Shown here: one piece after another, positions 48,218 to 57,499 of the stretch
Layout of the letters: each line of letters opens with the position of its first letter
Position numbering within the stretch: the first letter of the stretch is position 1
NCBI RefSeq assembly: GCF_016834655.1
Contig: NZ_JAENHP010000017.1
Coordinates: 166,213-230,212 of the forward strand
Direction of reading: 5' to 3'
DNA from: Paractinoplanes ovalisporus
GTDB taxonomy: Bacteria > Actinomycetota > Actinomycetes > Mycobacteriales > Micromonosporaceae
DNA length: 64,000 nt
Translations under genes and position numbers: made by a program
The notes under the pieces: model-generated
The model's input: only the letters and a program-made list of their open reading frames with translations
The model's database searches: none
Told to the model about the DNA's origin: nothing

Positions 48218-48688
48218 ATGCGCCGCACCGCACACGTCCTGCTCGCCGCCGGCCTGCTGGGGGCCGTCGCCTCCTGCGGCACCGCCACCAATTCGGGCAA
48301 CCCGGCGGTAGGCACTCCGGGCGCGGCCGCGGCGCCCGCCTCCACGGCCCCGGCCGCGATCCGGACGACCTGCGAGGCGCTGGGTCAGGCGTACGGGAAG
48401 AACATGGCCCCCTTCGCCGAGGCACTGACCCGGTTCGTGACGGACCGCAAGACCATCGCCACCGCCCAGCAGTCGCTGGCCGCCTTCGCCACGGCCGTGC
48501 AGGACGCGACCGCCGCCAGCACCGACGCCCAGCTGAAGGCCGACGGCAAGCAGGCCGCGGACCGCATGCACGCCAAGTCGACCGACGCCCAGTTCTTCGG
48601 CGCCATCAAGACCACGAAGGACGTCGACAAGACACTCGGCCCGACCCTGACCGAATGGCTCTCCCCCGTCCAGCGCCACTGCACCTGA
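48218..48688 (+). CDS. Small lipoprotein with CebR-type operator
   Basis: This 156-residue exported lipoprotein has a basic start (MRRTAHV), a hydrophobic core and a lipobox LGAVASC with the lipidated Cys20. An Ala/Pro/Thr linker is followed by a helical domain (CEALGQAYGKNMAPF ... LSPVQRHC) with Cys at both ends that may form a disulfide. The domain was not recognised. AGGGG precedes the ATG, and the CebR-type operator suggests a role when cellulose is used, for example in surface attachment; this is inference. Confidence 0.8.
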   Translation: MRRTAHVLLAAGLLGAVASCGTATNSGNPAVGTPGAAAAPASTAPAAIRTTCEALGQAYGKNMAPFAEALTRFVTDRKTIATAQQSLAAFATAVQDATAASTDAQLKADGKQAADRMHAKSTDAQFFGAIKTTKDVDKTLGPTLTEWLSPVQRHCT

Positions 48689-48764
48689 TCCACGCGGCGA
48701 AACCCGCAGGGCCACCACCACCACCGCAAGCCGGGCCCGGCACAAAGCAGCAACCGGACCCGGC

Positions 48765-49342
48765 TCAAAGCAGCCGTCCGCGGACCAGGAACTTCGACGT
48801 GATCGGCGGATCGACCTCGGCCAACGCGGGCGGCAATGGATATGGCCGCCACCAGTCCGGCCGGGCCGTCGGGTCCTCGATGTAGCGGCGGTCGGCCAGC
48901 CGGTCGAGAACGCCGGCCAGCTCGAGCAGATACCAGTCCGCACCCCCCGTACGGGCTTTGCGCACGACTTCGGTGATGTCCGCGTTGTACTGGTCGGTCG
49001 ACCCGCTGGTCGACCTGGGCCGGTTCCTCGCGGAAGTCTTCGGGGCGCCAGACCGTGAAGTCCTTCTTGCCGGCCAGGGTGTCGTAGCCCCGCTCGCTCC
49101 ACACCACCCTCAGCTTGGTGACCGCGGGCAGCACGTTGTTCGAGCCCGCACCGAGCTCGGCGGCAAGGTCGAAGACGGTCCGGCTCCGTCCGGCGGACGG
49201 CTCGGTCGGGTAAAGGCACAGGGTCGCCGATGGTGACCAGCCGATGAGGAGGATCGCCGTTTCCCGTGACCGGCACGTCGACGCCGAGACTGGGGTCGGA
49301 TTCGGGAACGCGCGGGGCCGGGGTGATGGTCGTGATCGCCAT
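48765..49342 (-). pseudogene. Frameshifted remnant of a secretory SGNH-like protein
   Basis: Three frames give one broken protein. It starts at 49342 with MAITTITPAPRVPESDPSLG and RLVTIGDP, a fragment like the GDS motif region of SGNH hydrolases. It continues in a second frame (VFDLAAELGAGSNNVLPAVT ... DFTVWRPEDFRE) and ends in a third (ADWYLLELAGVLDRLADRRY ... PITSKFLVRGRLL). The second shift is near 48990 (GACCGACCAGTAC). The protein is much shorter than intact SGNH proteins, so deletion and frameshifts both seem present. The SGNH identity is tentative. Confidence 0.6.
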
Positions 49343-49583
49343 GGCAGCCTTCGGAAAGAGCCGGCAAATACCATTCCATCGTCATTCCGGTAAAGGCCCC
49401 GGGCATCGGTTTATCCGCGCTTGCCGCGCCCTCGGAATACGTCGCAAGGCATACGCGGATCGGCCGGGATGATCGTTTTTCTACGTCCCAGATCCGACAC
49501 CGCGGACCGGAGAAAAGGCTGACGCGCACCGCCCGCGGCCGCACCAGAATCGAGTCGGACGCGGACAGAGAATCGAGGTTCTC

Positions 49584-51458
49584 ATGATTGACGGACGGTA
49601 CGACGGCGCGAACGGCCGGTTCCTCGTGGAGCTGCGGATCGACCAGACCGGCGACGACGGCCGCGGCGTGATCAGCGGCGACGTCGCCCTGTCGAGGGCG
49701 GCCGGGCCGGCCTATCTGGCGTCCTTCCGCACCAGCACCGCCCTCGCGGCGACGCCGGGCGGGCCGTGGGCAGTGGTGTGCGACGCGCAGAACGGCGACG
49801 TGACCCGGGGAACGGTGCAGGTCAGGCCGGACGGCGCCGACGCGGTCGCCGTCGAGTTCAAGCTCGACGGGCCGCTGAACGGTCTGCCGTTCGGCACAGT
49901 GGTGAAGGCCGCCCTGAAACGCCAGGGCGAGGCGTACCGGCAGCTGGGCGTCGAGACGGAGATCGAGGAAGGTGTCGCGCTGCCCAAGCCGGTCGACGGC
50001 AGCGGCATTCCCGTCACCTTCAAGAAGTGGATGGCGTACGCCGGCGTCGAGGTCGTCCCGGCCGGCGACAAATCACTGATCCCCGCGCACAACGGCGGCT
50101 GGGACTGGAACGAGGCCAACGTTCTCGGCGTGATCAGCGGCATCGACCAGTTCAACCTGGCGATGAGCCGCTACACCGAGCTGGATCTCGATGTGCCGGC
50201 GTGGCAGGTGCACATGCTGATGCTCTCGGAACCCACCCGGCCGGAGTTGTACGGTGTCATGTTCGATCTGCGGGGAGACAACCCCCGGCAGGGTTGCGCG
50301 ATCTTCGTCGACGAGATCCGGCGGAGCTTCGCGAACAACCAGCCCGAGCGTCAGATCCTCTGGACGATGGTCCACGAGGTCGGGCACGCCCTCAATCTGA
50401 CCCACCGATTCGAACCGGCCATCGGTCGCAACGCATCGACCTCCTTCATGAACTACCCCTGGGAATACCTCGGCGGCAAGGAGGAGGAGCAGTACTGGCT
50501 GGATTCGAAGCAGCAATTCGACCCGGACGAACTTGCCTTCCTGCGGCACGGCAACCGTTCCTCGGTGATTCCCGGGGGCGCGGAGTTCCACTCGTTCGAC
50601 TACTGGAGCCTGGCGCCCGGCGGCAAACCCGCTTTCACGCCCACTCTTCCCGATTCCAAGCTGCAGTTGAAGCTCGTACCGAAGTCGGGCGACCCGTTCT
50701 TCGCCTTCGGCCAGCAGGTGCAGCTGAAGATCGCCCTGCTCAACCGGAGCGGCCAGACGATAGTGCTGCCCGCGGGCGCCCTCGACATCAAGGCCGGCTA
50801 TCTGGGCATCTCGGTGCGGCGGACAACGAGAAACGCGCCGCCGCCGCAGTCCTTCGTCCCCATGGTGCAGCGGTGCCTGAACCAGTCGGCGGGTCAGACG
50901 ACGCTCGAGACGAACCGGATGGTGGAGAGCAACGTCTCCCTCTGGTTCGGCGCCGGCGGCTTCCCCATGGCCGAACCAGGCGGCTACGAGTTGACCCCGG
51001 TGCTGTCCCTGTCCTCCCCGGACCCCAGCCCGGACGAGAGCCCGCTCGTGGTGGTGGGCGCGCCGCTGAAGGTCTGGATCGAATACCCGAAGACCCGCGA
51101 CGACGAGCGGCACGGGGTCCAGTTGCTGGAACCGGACGTCGGCGCGTTCCAGGCGCTCGGCGGCGGGAACGCGTGCGGCAGCGCGGCCGACACCGTACAG
51201 GCCATCCAGGAGGAGCGGGTGTCGCGGTTCGGCATGAGCGATCCGCTGGCGGCGTCCCTCACCCGGACGCTCGGAATCCATTACTCACGGGCCTACCTGA
51301 CGTACGGGGGAAAGCGCTTCGCCCCGGGGCGGGCCGACAACGCCCGCGCCGGCCGGCTGCTGAGCCGTCTCACCGGCGACCCGGTGGCCATGCTCAACTT
51401 CGACGAGGTCACGGCCCGGGAGACCCGGGAACTGGCCGAGCGGGTGCTTCACCAGTGA
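49584..51458 (+). CDS. Metzincin-like zinc metallopeptidase
   Basis: A 624-residue protein with no signal peptide. It has a metzincin zinc motif HEVGHALNLTH (His264, Glu265, His268, His274) and a possible Met-turn (SFMNYPW, Met289). The first 140 residues are beta-rich, and the part after the catalytic region (about 330-510) looks like an Ig-type beta domain followed by a helical C-terminus. Metzincins are usually secreted; this one seems cytoplasmic or exported by another route. The ATG has GAGG about 6 nt upstream. It overlaps the converging response regulator by 10 bp. Confidence 0.8.
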   Translation: MIDGRYDGANGRFLVELRIDQTGDDGRGVISGDVALSRAAGPAYLASFRTSTALAATPGGPWAVVCDAQNGDVTRGTVQVRPDGADAVAVEFKLDGPLNGLPFGTVVKAALKRQGEAYRQLGVETEIEEGVALPKPVDGSGIPVTFKKWMAYAGVEVVPAGDKSLIPAHNGGWDWNEANVLGVISGIDQFNLAMSRYTELDLDVPAWQVHMLMLSEPTRPELYGVMFDLRGDNPRQGCAIFVDEIRRSFANNQPERQILWTMVHEVGHALNLTHRFEPAIGRNASTSFMNYPWEYLGGKEEEQYWLDSKQQFDPDELAFLRHGNRSSVIPGGAEFHSFDYWSLAPGGKPAFTPTLPDSKLQLKLVPKSGDPFFAFGQQVQLKIALLNRSGQTIVLPAGALDIKAGYLGISVRRTTRNAPPPQSFVPMVQRCLNQSAGQTTLETNRMVESNVSLWFGAGGFPMAEPGGYELTPVLSLSSPDPSPDESPLVVVGAPLKVWIEYPKTRDDERHGVQLLEPDVGAFQALGGGNACGSAADTVQAIQEERVSRFGMSDPLAASLTRTLGIHYSRAYLTYGGKRFAPGRADNARAGRLLSRLTGDPVAMLNFDEVTARETRELAERVLHQ

Positions 51459-52138
51459 GGCAGCGCGCCGACCAGGCCCGTGCGATAGGCGGTCACGACC
51501 GCGCGGGTCCGGTCGCGGCACTCCAGCTTCATCAGGATGTGCCCGATGTGCGTGCGGACGGTGCCCTCGCTGAGGAACAGGTGCTCGGCGATCTCCTCGT
51601 TGCCGAGGCCGTTGGCCAGCAGCACCAGCACCTCCCGCTCACGCGGGGTCAGCCGGCGGATCAGCACCGACGAGGTGGCGCGGTCGGGCGCGCGGCCCGC
51701 CATCTCGCCCAGCATGTCGGTGACGAACACGTCGTCGAGCCAGACCCCGGCCAGCGCGACCGCGCGGACGGCGGCCTGCAGCACCTCGGGGGGCCGCGAC
51801 TTGAGCAGGAATCCGGCCGCGCCCGCGCGCAGGGCGGCCCAGACGCGCGGCGCCGAGTAGTCGGCGGTGGTGGCGAGGACCCGCACGGACCGGGCCGCGT
51901 CGGCGATCACATCCGGTTCGTCGCCGGACGGGAGGCCCAGCACCAGCACGTCCGGCTCCAGCACGGAGGCGGCGGTGACGGCGTCGAACCCCGTACGGGC
52001 CTCGGCCACCACGTCGATGCCGGTGTCCGCCGAGAGCAGGGCGGCCAGGCCGGCGCGGATCAGCGGCTCGTCGTCCGCGACCACGACCCGGATGGTCGTC
52101 GGCGCGGCGAGGCCGAGCGGGGTTTCGTGACCAAGCAT
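51449..52138 (-). CDS. LuxR-type response regulator lacking the phosphoacceptor Asp
   Basis: This 229-residue protein looks like NarL/LuxR response regulators: a receiver domain (VVVADDEPLIRAG, Asp22/Asp23) with the conserved Lys in FLLKS, and a C-terminal HTH (LTPREREVLVLLANGLGNEE, LSEGTVRTHIGHILMKL). At the phosphorylation site it reads DVLVLGLP, so the normal Asp is Gly68. It cannot be switched by standard phosphotransfer. No histidine kinase is adjacent. The LAL regulator starts about 2.8 kb upstream on the same strand. Confidence 0.9.
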   Translation of the reverse strand: MLGHETPLGLAAPTTIRVVVADDEPLIRAGLAALLSADTGIDVVAEARTGFDAVTAASVLEPDVLVLGLPSGDEPDVIADAARSVRVLATTADYSAPRVWAALRAGAAGFLLKSRPPEVLQAAVRAVALAGVWLDDVFVTDMLGEMAGRAPDRATSSVLIRRLTPREREVLVLLANGLGNEEIAEHLFLSEGTVRTHIGHILMKLECRDRTRAVVTAYRTGLVGALPHW

Positions 52139-52174
52139 GGGAGCAATCGTCTTTTCTGCGAGGGTGCGCGGGCG

Positions 52175-54991
52175 TCAGGGTGCCCACCCTGAGATTTGCG
52201 CTCGGAGGTGGTCGCGGCCGGGTACGGCCAGTTTGCGGTAGACCGCGGCGAGGTGCGTCTCGACCGTCTTGATGGTCACGTAGAGGCTTTCGGCGATCTC
52301 CCGGTTGGTGTGTCCGTCGGCCGCGAGCCGGGCCACCGCGGCCTGGCTGCCGGTCAGCGACGCCCATCCGGTGACCCGGGTGCGCCGGGGGCGACCGCCG
52401 GCGGCCCGGATGTCGGCCGTCACGCGGCGCGACAGGCGGTTCATCCCGAGCCGTTCGGCCAGATCGAGGGCCGAGGCCAGTTCGGTGCGGGCCTCGCGCA
52501 GCCGACCGGCCCGGCGCAACGCGGCGCCGTAGCTGGCCTGGACCCGGGCCCGGATCGGCAACCGCGGGGTGCCCGCGCACTCCCCCATCGCCCGTTCGAG
52601 CAGTTCGACCGCCTCGCGGGCCGGGGCGAACGAGGCCCGCCGCCGCAGGGCGAGGGCGAGCCGGAAGGAGGGGCCGTGCCGCAGTCGTACGGCGAGTTCG
52701 TGCTCCGCCTCGCGCAACGCGAGATCGCGGTGGCCGAGCATCTGGTGGGCGTGGCTGGCCAGCAGGTGAACCTCGTCCTCGATCTCGCGCTCGGTGACGG
52801 CCCCGCCGTCGCCCTCGGGCGGGTCGAGAAGCAGCAGAGCCTGTTCCGGGCGTCCGGCCACCAGCTCGCCCAGCGCGGTCGCGAAGACCGTCTCGGCCGG
52901 CCCCGACTTGAGGTGGCGGGCCGCCCCGGCGTAGTCGCCGCGTTCCAGCGCGATGCAGCCCCGGGCGTAGTTGGCCACGCTCTGATAGAGGGTCAGCCCG
53001 TGCCGGTCGGCGAACGTCTCGGCCTCGGCGAGCGCCACCAGGGCCTCCTCGAACCGCCCGCACCGCAGCCAGTTCAGCACGCTGCGATGCGACCACTCGG
53101 CCTGCAGCCCGGGCGACACGCGGCGCAGCCGGGCCACGTCGGGACGCAGCCGTTCGAGCACCTCGTCGGCGTCGGCCATGGCCTCGGCCGAGGCGAGGAA
53201 CGCCGCCGATTCGAGCGCCGCGGTCACCTCCCAGCCGGTGAGCGGGCGGCCCTCGGGCAGGTCCTGGACCACGCGCCGCAGATGCCCCAGGAACTCCTCG
53301 GGCGGGCACTCTCCGGTCGCCCGGTGGTGGATGGCGACGCAGAGAAGCAGGTAGCGCTGCTCTCCGGTCTGGATGTCGATGCTGCTCAGGTCGATCCGGG
53401 TCAGTCGCTCGGGCGCCTGATCGGCACGACCGGCGGCCACGTCCAGCAGCAGTTCGGCGCGGAGGCGGACCTCGGCCGGGCTGATTCCGTAAGGCTCCGC
53501 CTCGAAGGCCCGGCGGCGCAACCGGTCCACGCCGGTCTGGTCGTCGAGCTCGTACAGCAGATCGAAGAGCTCGGCCATGGCCGTGATCGAGAGGTCGCGC
53601 GGCCCGGTCTCCATCACCTCGACCAGGTGTTCCTGGGCCCGGGCGGGCGCGCCGGTCGCCCGGTCGGCCTGGGCCAGCGCGAGCAGCACGGACGGCCGGG
53701 CCGAGGGCGCCGGCGGTTCGGCCAGGGCCCGGGTCAGCAACCGCTGCGCGGTCTCCGGCGAGCCGGAATCGAGGCTGCGCCGGGCCTCCTCGGTGAGCAG
53801 ACCGGCCACGCGGGCCGAACCCTCGGGCGGCGCCCGCAGCAGGTGACGGGCGACCTTCGCGGTGGAGGCCGCCGCGTCGAGCAGGACCCGCGCAGCCCGG
53901 GCGTGCAGCCGTCCGAGCTGTCCGGGTGGGACGGTGCGTTCGACCGCCGCCCGCACGAGCGGGTGTGGGAAGACCACCGGGTCGGCCCGGCCCAGGATGG
54001 AAGCCGCCTCGAGCGCGGCCGCCGCCCGTCCGGCCGGATCGCCGCCGGTCTCGGCCAGCGCGGCGACCACCCGCAGCGGGGAGTCGTCGCCGAGCACGGC
54101 GGCGGCCTGGGCCAGCGCGGTGGCGAGCGGGCCGAGCTGGTCGAGGCGCCACCGCACGGTGGCCGCCAGCGCGTGGGGACCGCTCGCCGCCAGTTCGGCC
54201 GCCGCGGCCGCGGTCGGGGACAGGCCCGCCGCCACCAGCGGGCGCACCAGCTCACGCAGATAGAAGACGTTGCCACCGCTCGCCTGGGCGCAGGCCAGCG
54301 TGAAGTGCGGGTGGGGATCCTCGCCGAACGCGGCGCACAGCACGGCGGCGACGCCGGCCTCGGTCAGCGGGCCCGGCCGCACCACGCTCGCGCCGGGCAG
54401 CGTGGCGAGCCGGGCCAGCATCGCCTCGACGGCCGGGTCGGCCGCCATCGGCCGCGAGGTGGCCACGATGCCCAGCGGGGCGCCGCGCAGGTCTTCCAGC
54501 GCGTCGACCAGGATCCGGAGCGAGTCGACGTCGGCCCAGTGCACGTCGTCGACCGCGAGCAGCAGCGGGCCGGCATCGGCGATCGCGGCGAGGAGCCACT
54601 GGCAGCCGTAGTCCACTCCGGAGCCCGCGGTCGCGCCCGGCGTGAACAGGGGTGCCGCGAAGGCCGCGGCGCCGGTGAGAGCCTGCGGCCCGCCGAGCCG
54701 ATCCACTTCGGGGCCGAACAGCCGGCGCAGCAGCTCGTGGGGCGCGGTGGCGGCCAGATGGGGCATGCGGGCCCCGAGAACGCGGAAGCCTTCCGCCTCG
54801 GCGTGGTCGCGGGCTTCGCGCAAGAGGGCGGTCTTGCCGACGCCGGCCGCGCCCTCGAGCACGACCACGCGGGCCTGGCCGTCGCGGACGTCGTGCAGGC
54901 ACGCGCGCAGGGCGGCGAGCTCCCGCACGCGTTCGACCATCGTGGCGGGTTGCGTCACGACTGCGGTGACGACCCGCGGCCGTCCAGCCAT
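52175..54991 (-). CDS. Large ATP-binding LuxR (LAL) regulator
   Basis: A 938-residue STAND-type transcription activator with Walker A EGAAGVGKTALLRE, Walker B LLLAVDDVHWAD, a long helical TPR-like middle, and a C-terminal LuxR HTH (DGHTNREIAESLYVTIKTVE). LAL proteins typically turn on secondary-metabolite or sugar-use operons. The response-regulator-like gene lies 36 bp downstream on the same strand. The radical SAM operon starts divergently 170 bp from its start codon and is a likely target, though this is inference. Confidence 0.92.
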   Translation of the reverse strand: MAGRPRVVTAVVTQPATMVERVRELAALRACLHDVRDGQARVVVLEGAAGVGKTALLREARDHAEAEGFRVLGARMPHLAATAPHELLRRLFGPEVDRLGGPQALTGAAAFAAPLFTPGATAGSGVDYGCQWLLAAIADAGPLLLAVDDVHWADVDSLRILVDALEDLRGAPLGIVATSRPMAADPAVEAMLARLATLPGASVVRPGPLTEAGVAAVLCAAFGEDPHPHFTLACAQASGGNVFYLRELVRPLVAAGLSPTAAAAAELAASGPHALAATVRWRLDQLGPLATALAQAAAVLGDDSPLRVVAALAETGGDPAGRAAAALEAASILGRADPVVFPHPLVRAAVERTVPPGQLGRLHARAARVLLDAAASTAKVARHLLRAPPEGSARVAGLLTEEARRSLDSGSPETAQRLLTRALAEPPAPSARPSVLLALAQADRATGAPARAQEHLVEVMETGPRDLSITAMAELFDLLYELDDQTGVDRLRRRAFEAEPYGISPAEVRLRAELLLDVAAGRADQAPERLTRIDLSSIDIQTGEQRYLLLCVAIHHRATGECPPEEFLGHLRRVVQDLPEGRPLTGWEVTAALESAAFLASAEAMADADEVLERLRPDVARLRRVSPGLQAEWSHRSVLNWLRCGRFEEALVALAEAETFADRHGLTLYQSVANYARGCIALERGDYAGAARHLKSGPAETVFATALGELVAGRPEQALLLLDPPEGDGGAVTEREIEDEVHLLASHAHQMLGHRDLALREAEHELAVRLRHGPSFRLALALRRRASFAPAREAVELLERAMGECAGTPRLPIRARVQASYGAALRRAGRLREARTELASALDLAERLGMNRLSRRVTADIRAAGGRPRRTRVTGWASLTGSQAAVARLAADGHTNREIAESLYVTIKTVETHLAAVYRKLAVPGRDHLRAQISGWAP

Positions 54992-55161
54992 GCCGCGATG
55001 CTAGGCGGACCCGCCGCGTCGCCGCATCTCGTTTACGGGCACCGGAATCGGCCGCTCACCTTATTGACATCCGCTTTTTTCGGCGGAAGCTCAGAAAAGG
55101 GAAGAACCGCCATTCCGATCATTGATGTCAGATCATTTATTGATCCAATGGAGTGATCGCC

Positions 55162-55575
55162 ATGTCTGATGGCACGGACACGTCCCCCTTCGGCCGGCTG
55201 GCGGTACGCGGCCCCCACGCCCAACCGGTCCCCGACGAGATCGGCTGGGCCGTCGACATCATCGTGGCCTATCTCAACGGGTTCACCGACGGCGCCCGCA
55301 AGGCGAGCGAGCTGCAAACCAAGCCGATCGACGACGATGCGCCGGCGCCCCAGGGCCTGCCGGCACCTGCGGGCAGGAGCGCCAAGGAGACACGGGCCAA
55401 GGTGGAGGCGGGCCTGGCGGCCATGACCGATGATCTGGGCTCGTCCGCCGGGGGCCGGCCGTGCACCATCGTGACCGGGCGGCTGGTCCGCAGCGGCATG
55501 GACGTCGTCCTGCTCTGGGGTCCCGGCGCCGCCGAGTGGCTCGAGCTGGCGCTGAAGCCGAAGAAGAAGAAATGA
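55162..55575 (+). CDS. Small protein coupled to a radical SAM enzyme
   Basis: A 137-residue protein whose stop overlaps the radical SAM start (ATGA). The middle is helical (DEIGWAVDIIVAYLNGF) followed by an Ala/Pro-rich linker, and the last part is beta-like (CTIVTGRLVRSGMDVVLLWG) ending in PKKKK. A GGAG 8 nt upstream supports ATG 55162. It is a candidate substrate or partner of the radical SAM enzyme. It has one Cys and no obvious leader/core layout of a known RiPP class. Confidence 0.7.
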   Translation: MSDGTDTSPFGRLAVRGPHAQPVPDEIGWAVDIIVAYLNGFTDGARKASELQTKPIDDDAPAPQGLPAPAGRSAKETRAKVEAGLAAMTDDLGSSAGGRPCTIVTGRLVRSGMDVVLLWGPGAAEWLELALKPKKKK

Positions 55576-56903
55576 AGGAGTCGCGGTACAACACCTGGCT
55601 CGACGACGGTCCCACGACGTACGTCCACAACGGCTTCTCCGGCCGTACGGTGTCGATGCCGTTGTCGCAGCGTGAACCGACCCGCCGTTTCATCGCGGGC
55701 GACGACACCGTCACGATCGACCCGGCGCTCATCGACACCCTGGTCGACGCCCGCGCGATCGTGGCCGACCACGCCGACGAACTCGACCTGCTGCGGCAGC
55801 GCTACGAGCGGACGCGGCGCAATCGCGGCCGGTTCCACCTGACCATCGTGCCGAGTCTCGGCTGCGACCTCGACTGCCCCTACTGCTTCGAGGCCAAGCA
55901 TCCGTCACTGCTGGACGACGACGTCGAGACCAGTCTGCTGCGCCTCGTCGATCAGAAGCTTTCCGCCGTACGCTCCCTGGGCGTGCTCTGGTATGGCGGC
56001 GAGCCCCTGGTGGGCCTGAAATCGCTGCTCAGCCTCTCGGACAACTTCATCGCGCGCTGCTCGGCGGCCGGTGTGGCCTACGCCGCCGAGATCGTCACGA
56101 ACGGTCATCTGCTGACCGCGCCGACCGCCCGGCTCCTGCGTGAACGGCGGGTGGAGGCCGCGCAGGTCACCATCGACGGCCCGCCCGAGGTGCACGACCG
56201 CCGCCGCCCGCTCGCCGGTGGCCGCGGCACCTTCGAGCAACTGCTCGCCAACGTCACCGCCGTCGCCGGCATCCTCGACGTGACCGTGCGGGTCAACCTG
56301 GACACCGCCAACGTCGGCGAGGCGCCGCGGCTGCTCGAGATCCTGGCCGCGGCCGGGCTGGCCGGGCGCATCGGCGTCTACGCGGCGCAGGTGGTCGCGA
56401 CGACGGCCAACCCGCTCGCGCCGAGCGCCCGCTATGCGACCGCCTGCCTGTCGAGGACCGGGTTCGCGGAGGCCGAGGAGCAATTCACCGAAGCCGCAGC
56501 CCGACTCGGCTTTGTCACCGCCGGCCTGCCCGAGCCGACCGGCGCGCCGTGCACGGCGGTCCGCGACAACGAACTGGTGATCGGGTCGCGGGGCGAGATC
56601 TACAAGTGCACGGAGACGATCGGCGATCCGGCCGAAGTGATCGGCAATCTGCGGAACTGGCCGCAGGCGGGTGATCGATTGTCGAAATGGCTGACGTACG
56701 ACCCGTTCGGCGATCCGGAATGCCGGACGTGCGTCGCCCTGCCGGTCTGCATGGGCGGTTGTGCGTACCATGCGATGACCTCGGCCGCCCCCGACACCCG
56801 CTGCTCGACCTTCCGGCTCCGCACCGAGCAGCAGATCCGCCGGGTGGTCACGGGGCGAAGAGGCCCGTCAGCCCTCCGCTCGCCGACTGCCGGGCCATCG
56901 TGA
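55572..56903 (+). CDS. Radical SAM/SPASM peptide-maturase-like enzyme
   Basis: This 443-residue enzyme has the radical SAM cluster motif CDLDCPYC (Cys98, Cys102, Cys105) and a C-terminal SPASM-type set of cysteines (APCTAVRD, IYKCTE, ECRTCVALPVCMGGC, RCSTF) for extra Fe-S clusters. An N-terminal domain of about 90 residues (RYNTWLDDGPTTYVHNGFSG) is typical of SPASM peptide modifiers. Such enzymes make thioether, C-C or other crosslinks in RiPP precursors. It is translationally coupled to the 137-residue gene and its last 56 bp overlap the converging membrane protein gene. The substrate is unknown. Confidence 0.9.
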   Translation: MKESRYNTWLDDGPTTYVHNGFSGRTVSMPLSQREPTRRFIAGDDTVTIDPALIDTLVDARAIVADHADELDLLRQRYERTRRNRGRFHLTIVPSLGCDLDCPYCFEAKHPSLLDDDVETSLLRLVDQKLSAVRSLGVLWYGGEPLVGLKSLLSLSDNFIARCSAAGVAYAAEIVTNGHLLTAPTARLLRERRVEAAQVTIDGPPEVHDRRRPLAGGRGTFEQLLANVTAVAGILDVTVRVNLDTANVGEAPRLLEILAAAGLAGRIGVYAAQVVATTANPLAPSARYATACLSRTGFAEAEEQFTEAAARLGFVTAGLPEPTGAPCTAVRDNELVIGSRGEIYKCTETIGDPAEVIGNLRNWPQAGDRLSKWLTYDPFGDPECRTCVALPVCMGGCAYHAMTSAAPDTRCSTFRLRTEQQIRRVVTGRRGPSALRSPTAGPS

Positions 56904-57444
56904 GCTGACCGGCCGCGACGCGTTGTTCCTCGGCCAGCACCTCGGCCGCCACGCCGGCGACGTGTGCCTGCTGCCGCAGCCGCACGGCCTCGGCGGCGGC
57001 GGTCTCGTACTGGCGGCGGGCGTGCTGCACGGCGTCCTCACGCACGTCCAGGCCGGTGCCGGGCACCTGCTGCCAGATGGCGTCCAGCTGGGCGGCCGAG
57101 AGATCACCGCGCCCGTACGCGTCCAGGGCCGCCCGTTCCACCAGCCGCCACGGCTCGTCCTCGTCGGGGCGCGGGCCGTACTGCGCTTCGCGGTAGCGGT
57201 ACTCGGCCTGGTCCCGTACGCGCTCGGCCGAATCCACCCGCCGCCGCGCGTCGTCGGCCTCCGCCCGGGCCCGCTGCGCCGCCGAACCGACCGCCTCGGC
57301 CTCGGCCGCCATGTCCTCCAGCGGCAGATTCACCACCGGCGCCGAATCGGCGGCCTGAGCGTGCTGGCGCCGGGCGAGCCAGGCCAGGAGGGCCAGAAGA
57401 GCGACGCCGAGCAGGAAACCGGTGGTGATGATCAGTGGAACCAT
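56848..57444 (-). CDS. Single-span membrane protein with coiled-coil domain
   Basis: This 198-residue protein has one N-terminal membrane segment (VPLIITTGFLLGVALLALLA) and then a charged, Ala/Glu/Arg-rich coiled coil (AEAVGSAAQRARAEADDARR) with a short acidic break. The ATG at 57444 is preferred because the membrane segment follows at once; starts at 57471 or 57501 add a basic leader. It overlaps the converging radical SAM gene by 56 bp at the 3' end and is divergent from the aminopeptidase. The function is unknown. Confidence 0.7.
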   Translation of the reverse strand: MVPLIITTGFLLGVALLALLAWLARRQHAQAADSAPVVNLPLEDMAAEAEAVGSAAQRARAEADDARRRVDSAERVRDQAEYRYREAQYGPRPDEDEPWRLVERAALDAYGRGDLSAAQLDAIWQQVPGTGLDVREDAVQHARRQYETAAAEAVRLRQQAHVAGVAAEVLAEEQRVAAGQLTMARQSASGGLTGLFAP

Positions 57445-57499
57445 GCGTCCGGGTTTAACCGGGGCGCGCATCGTGAAACACCGATTTACGATCGGGCGC

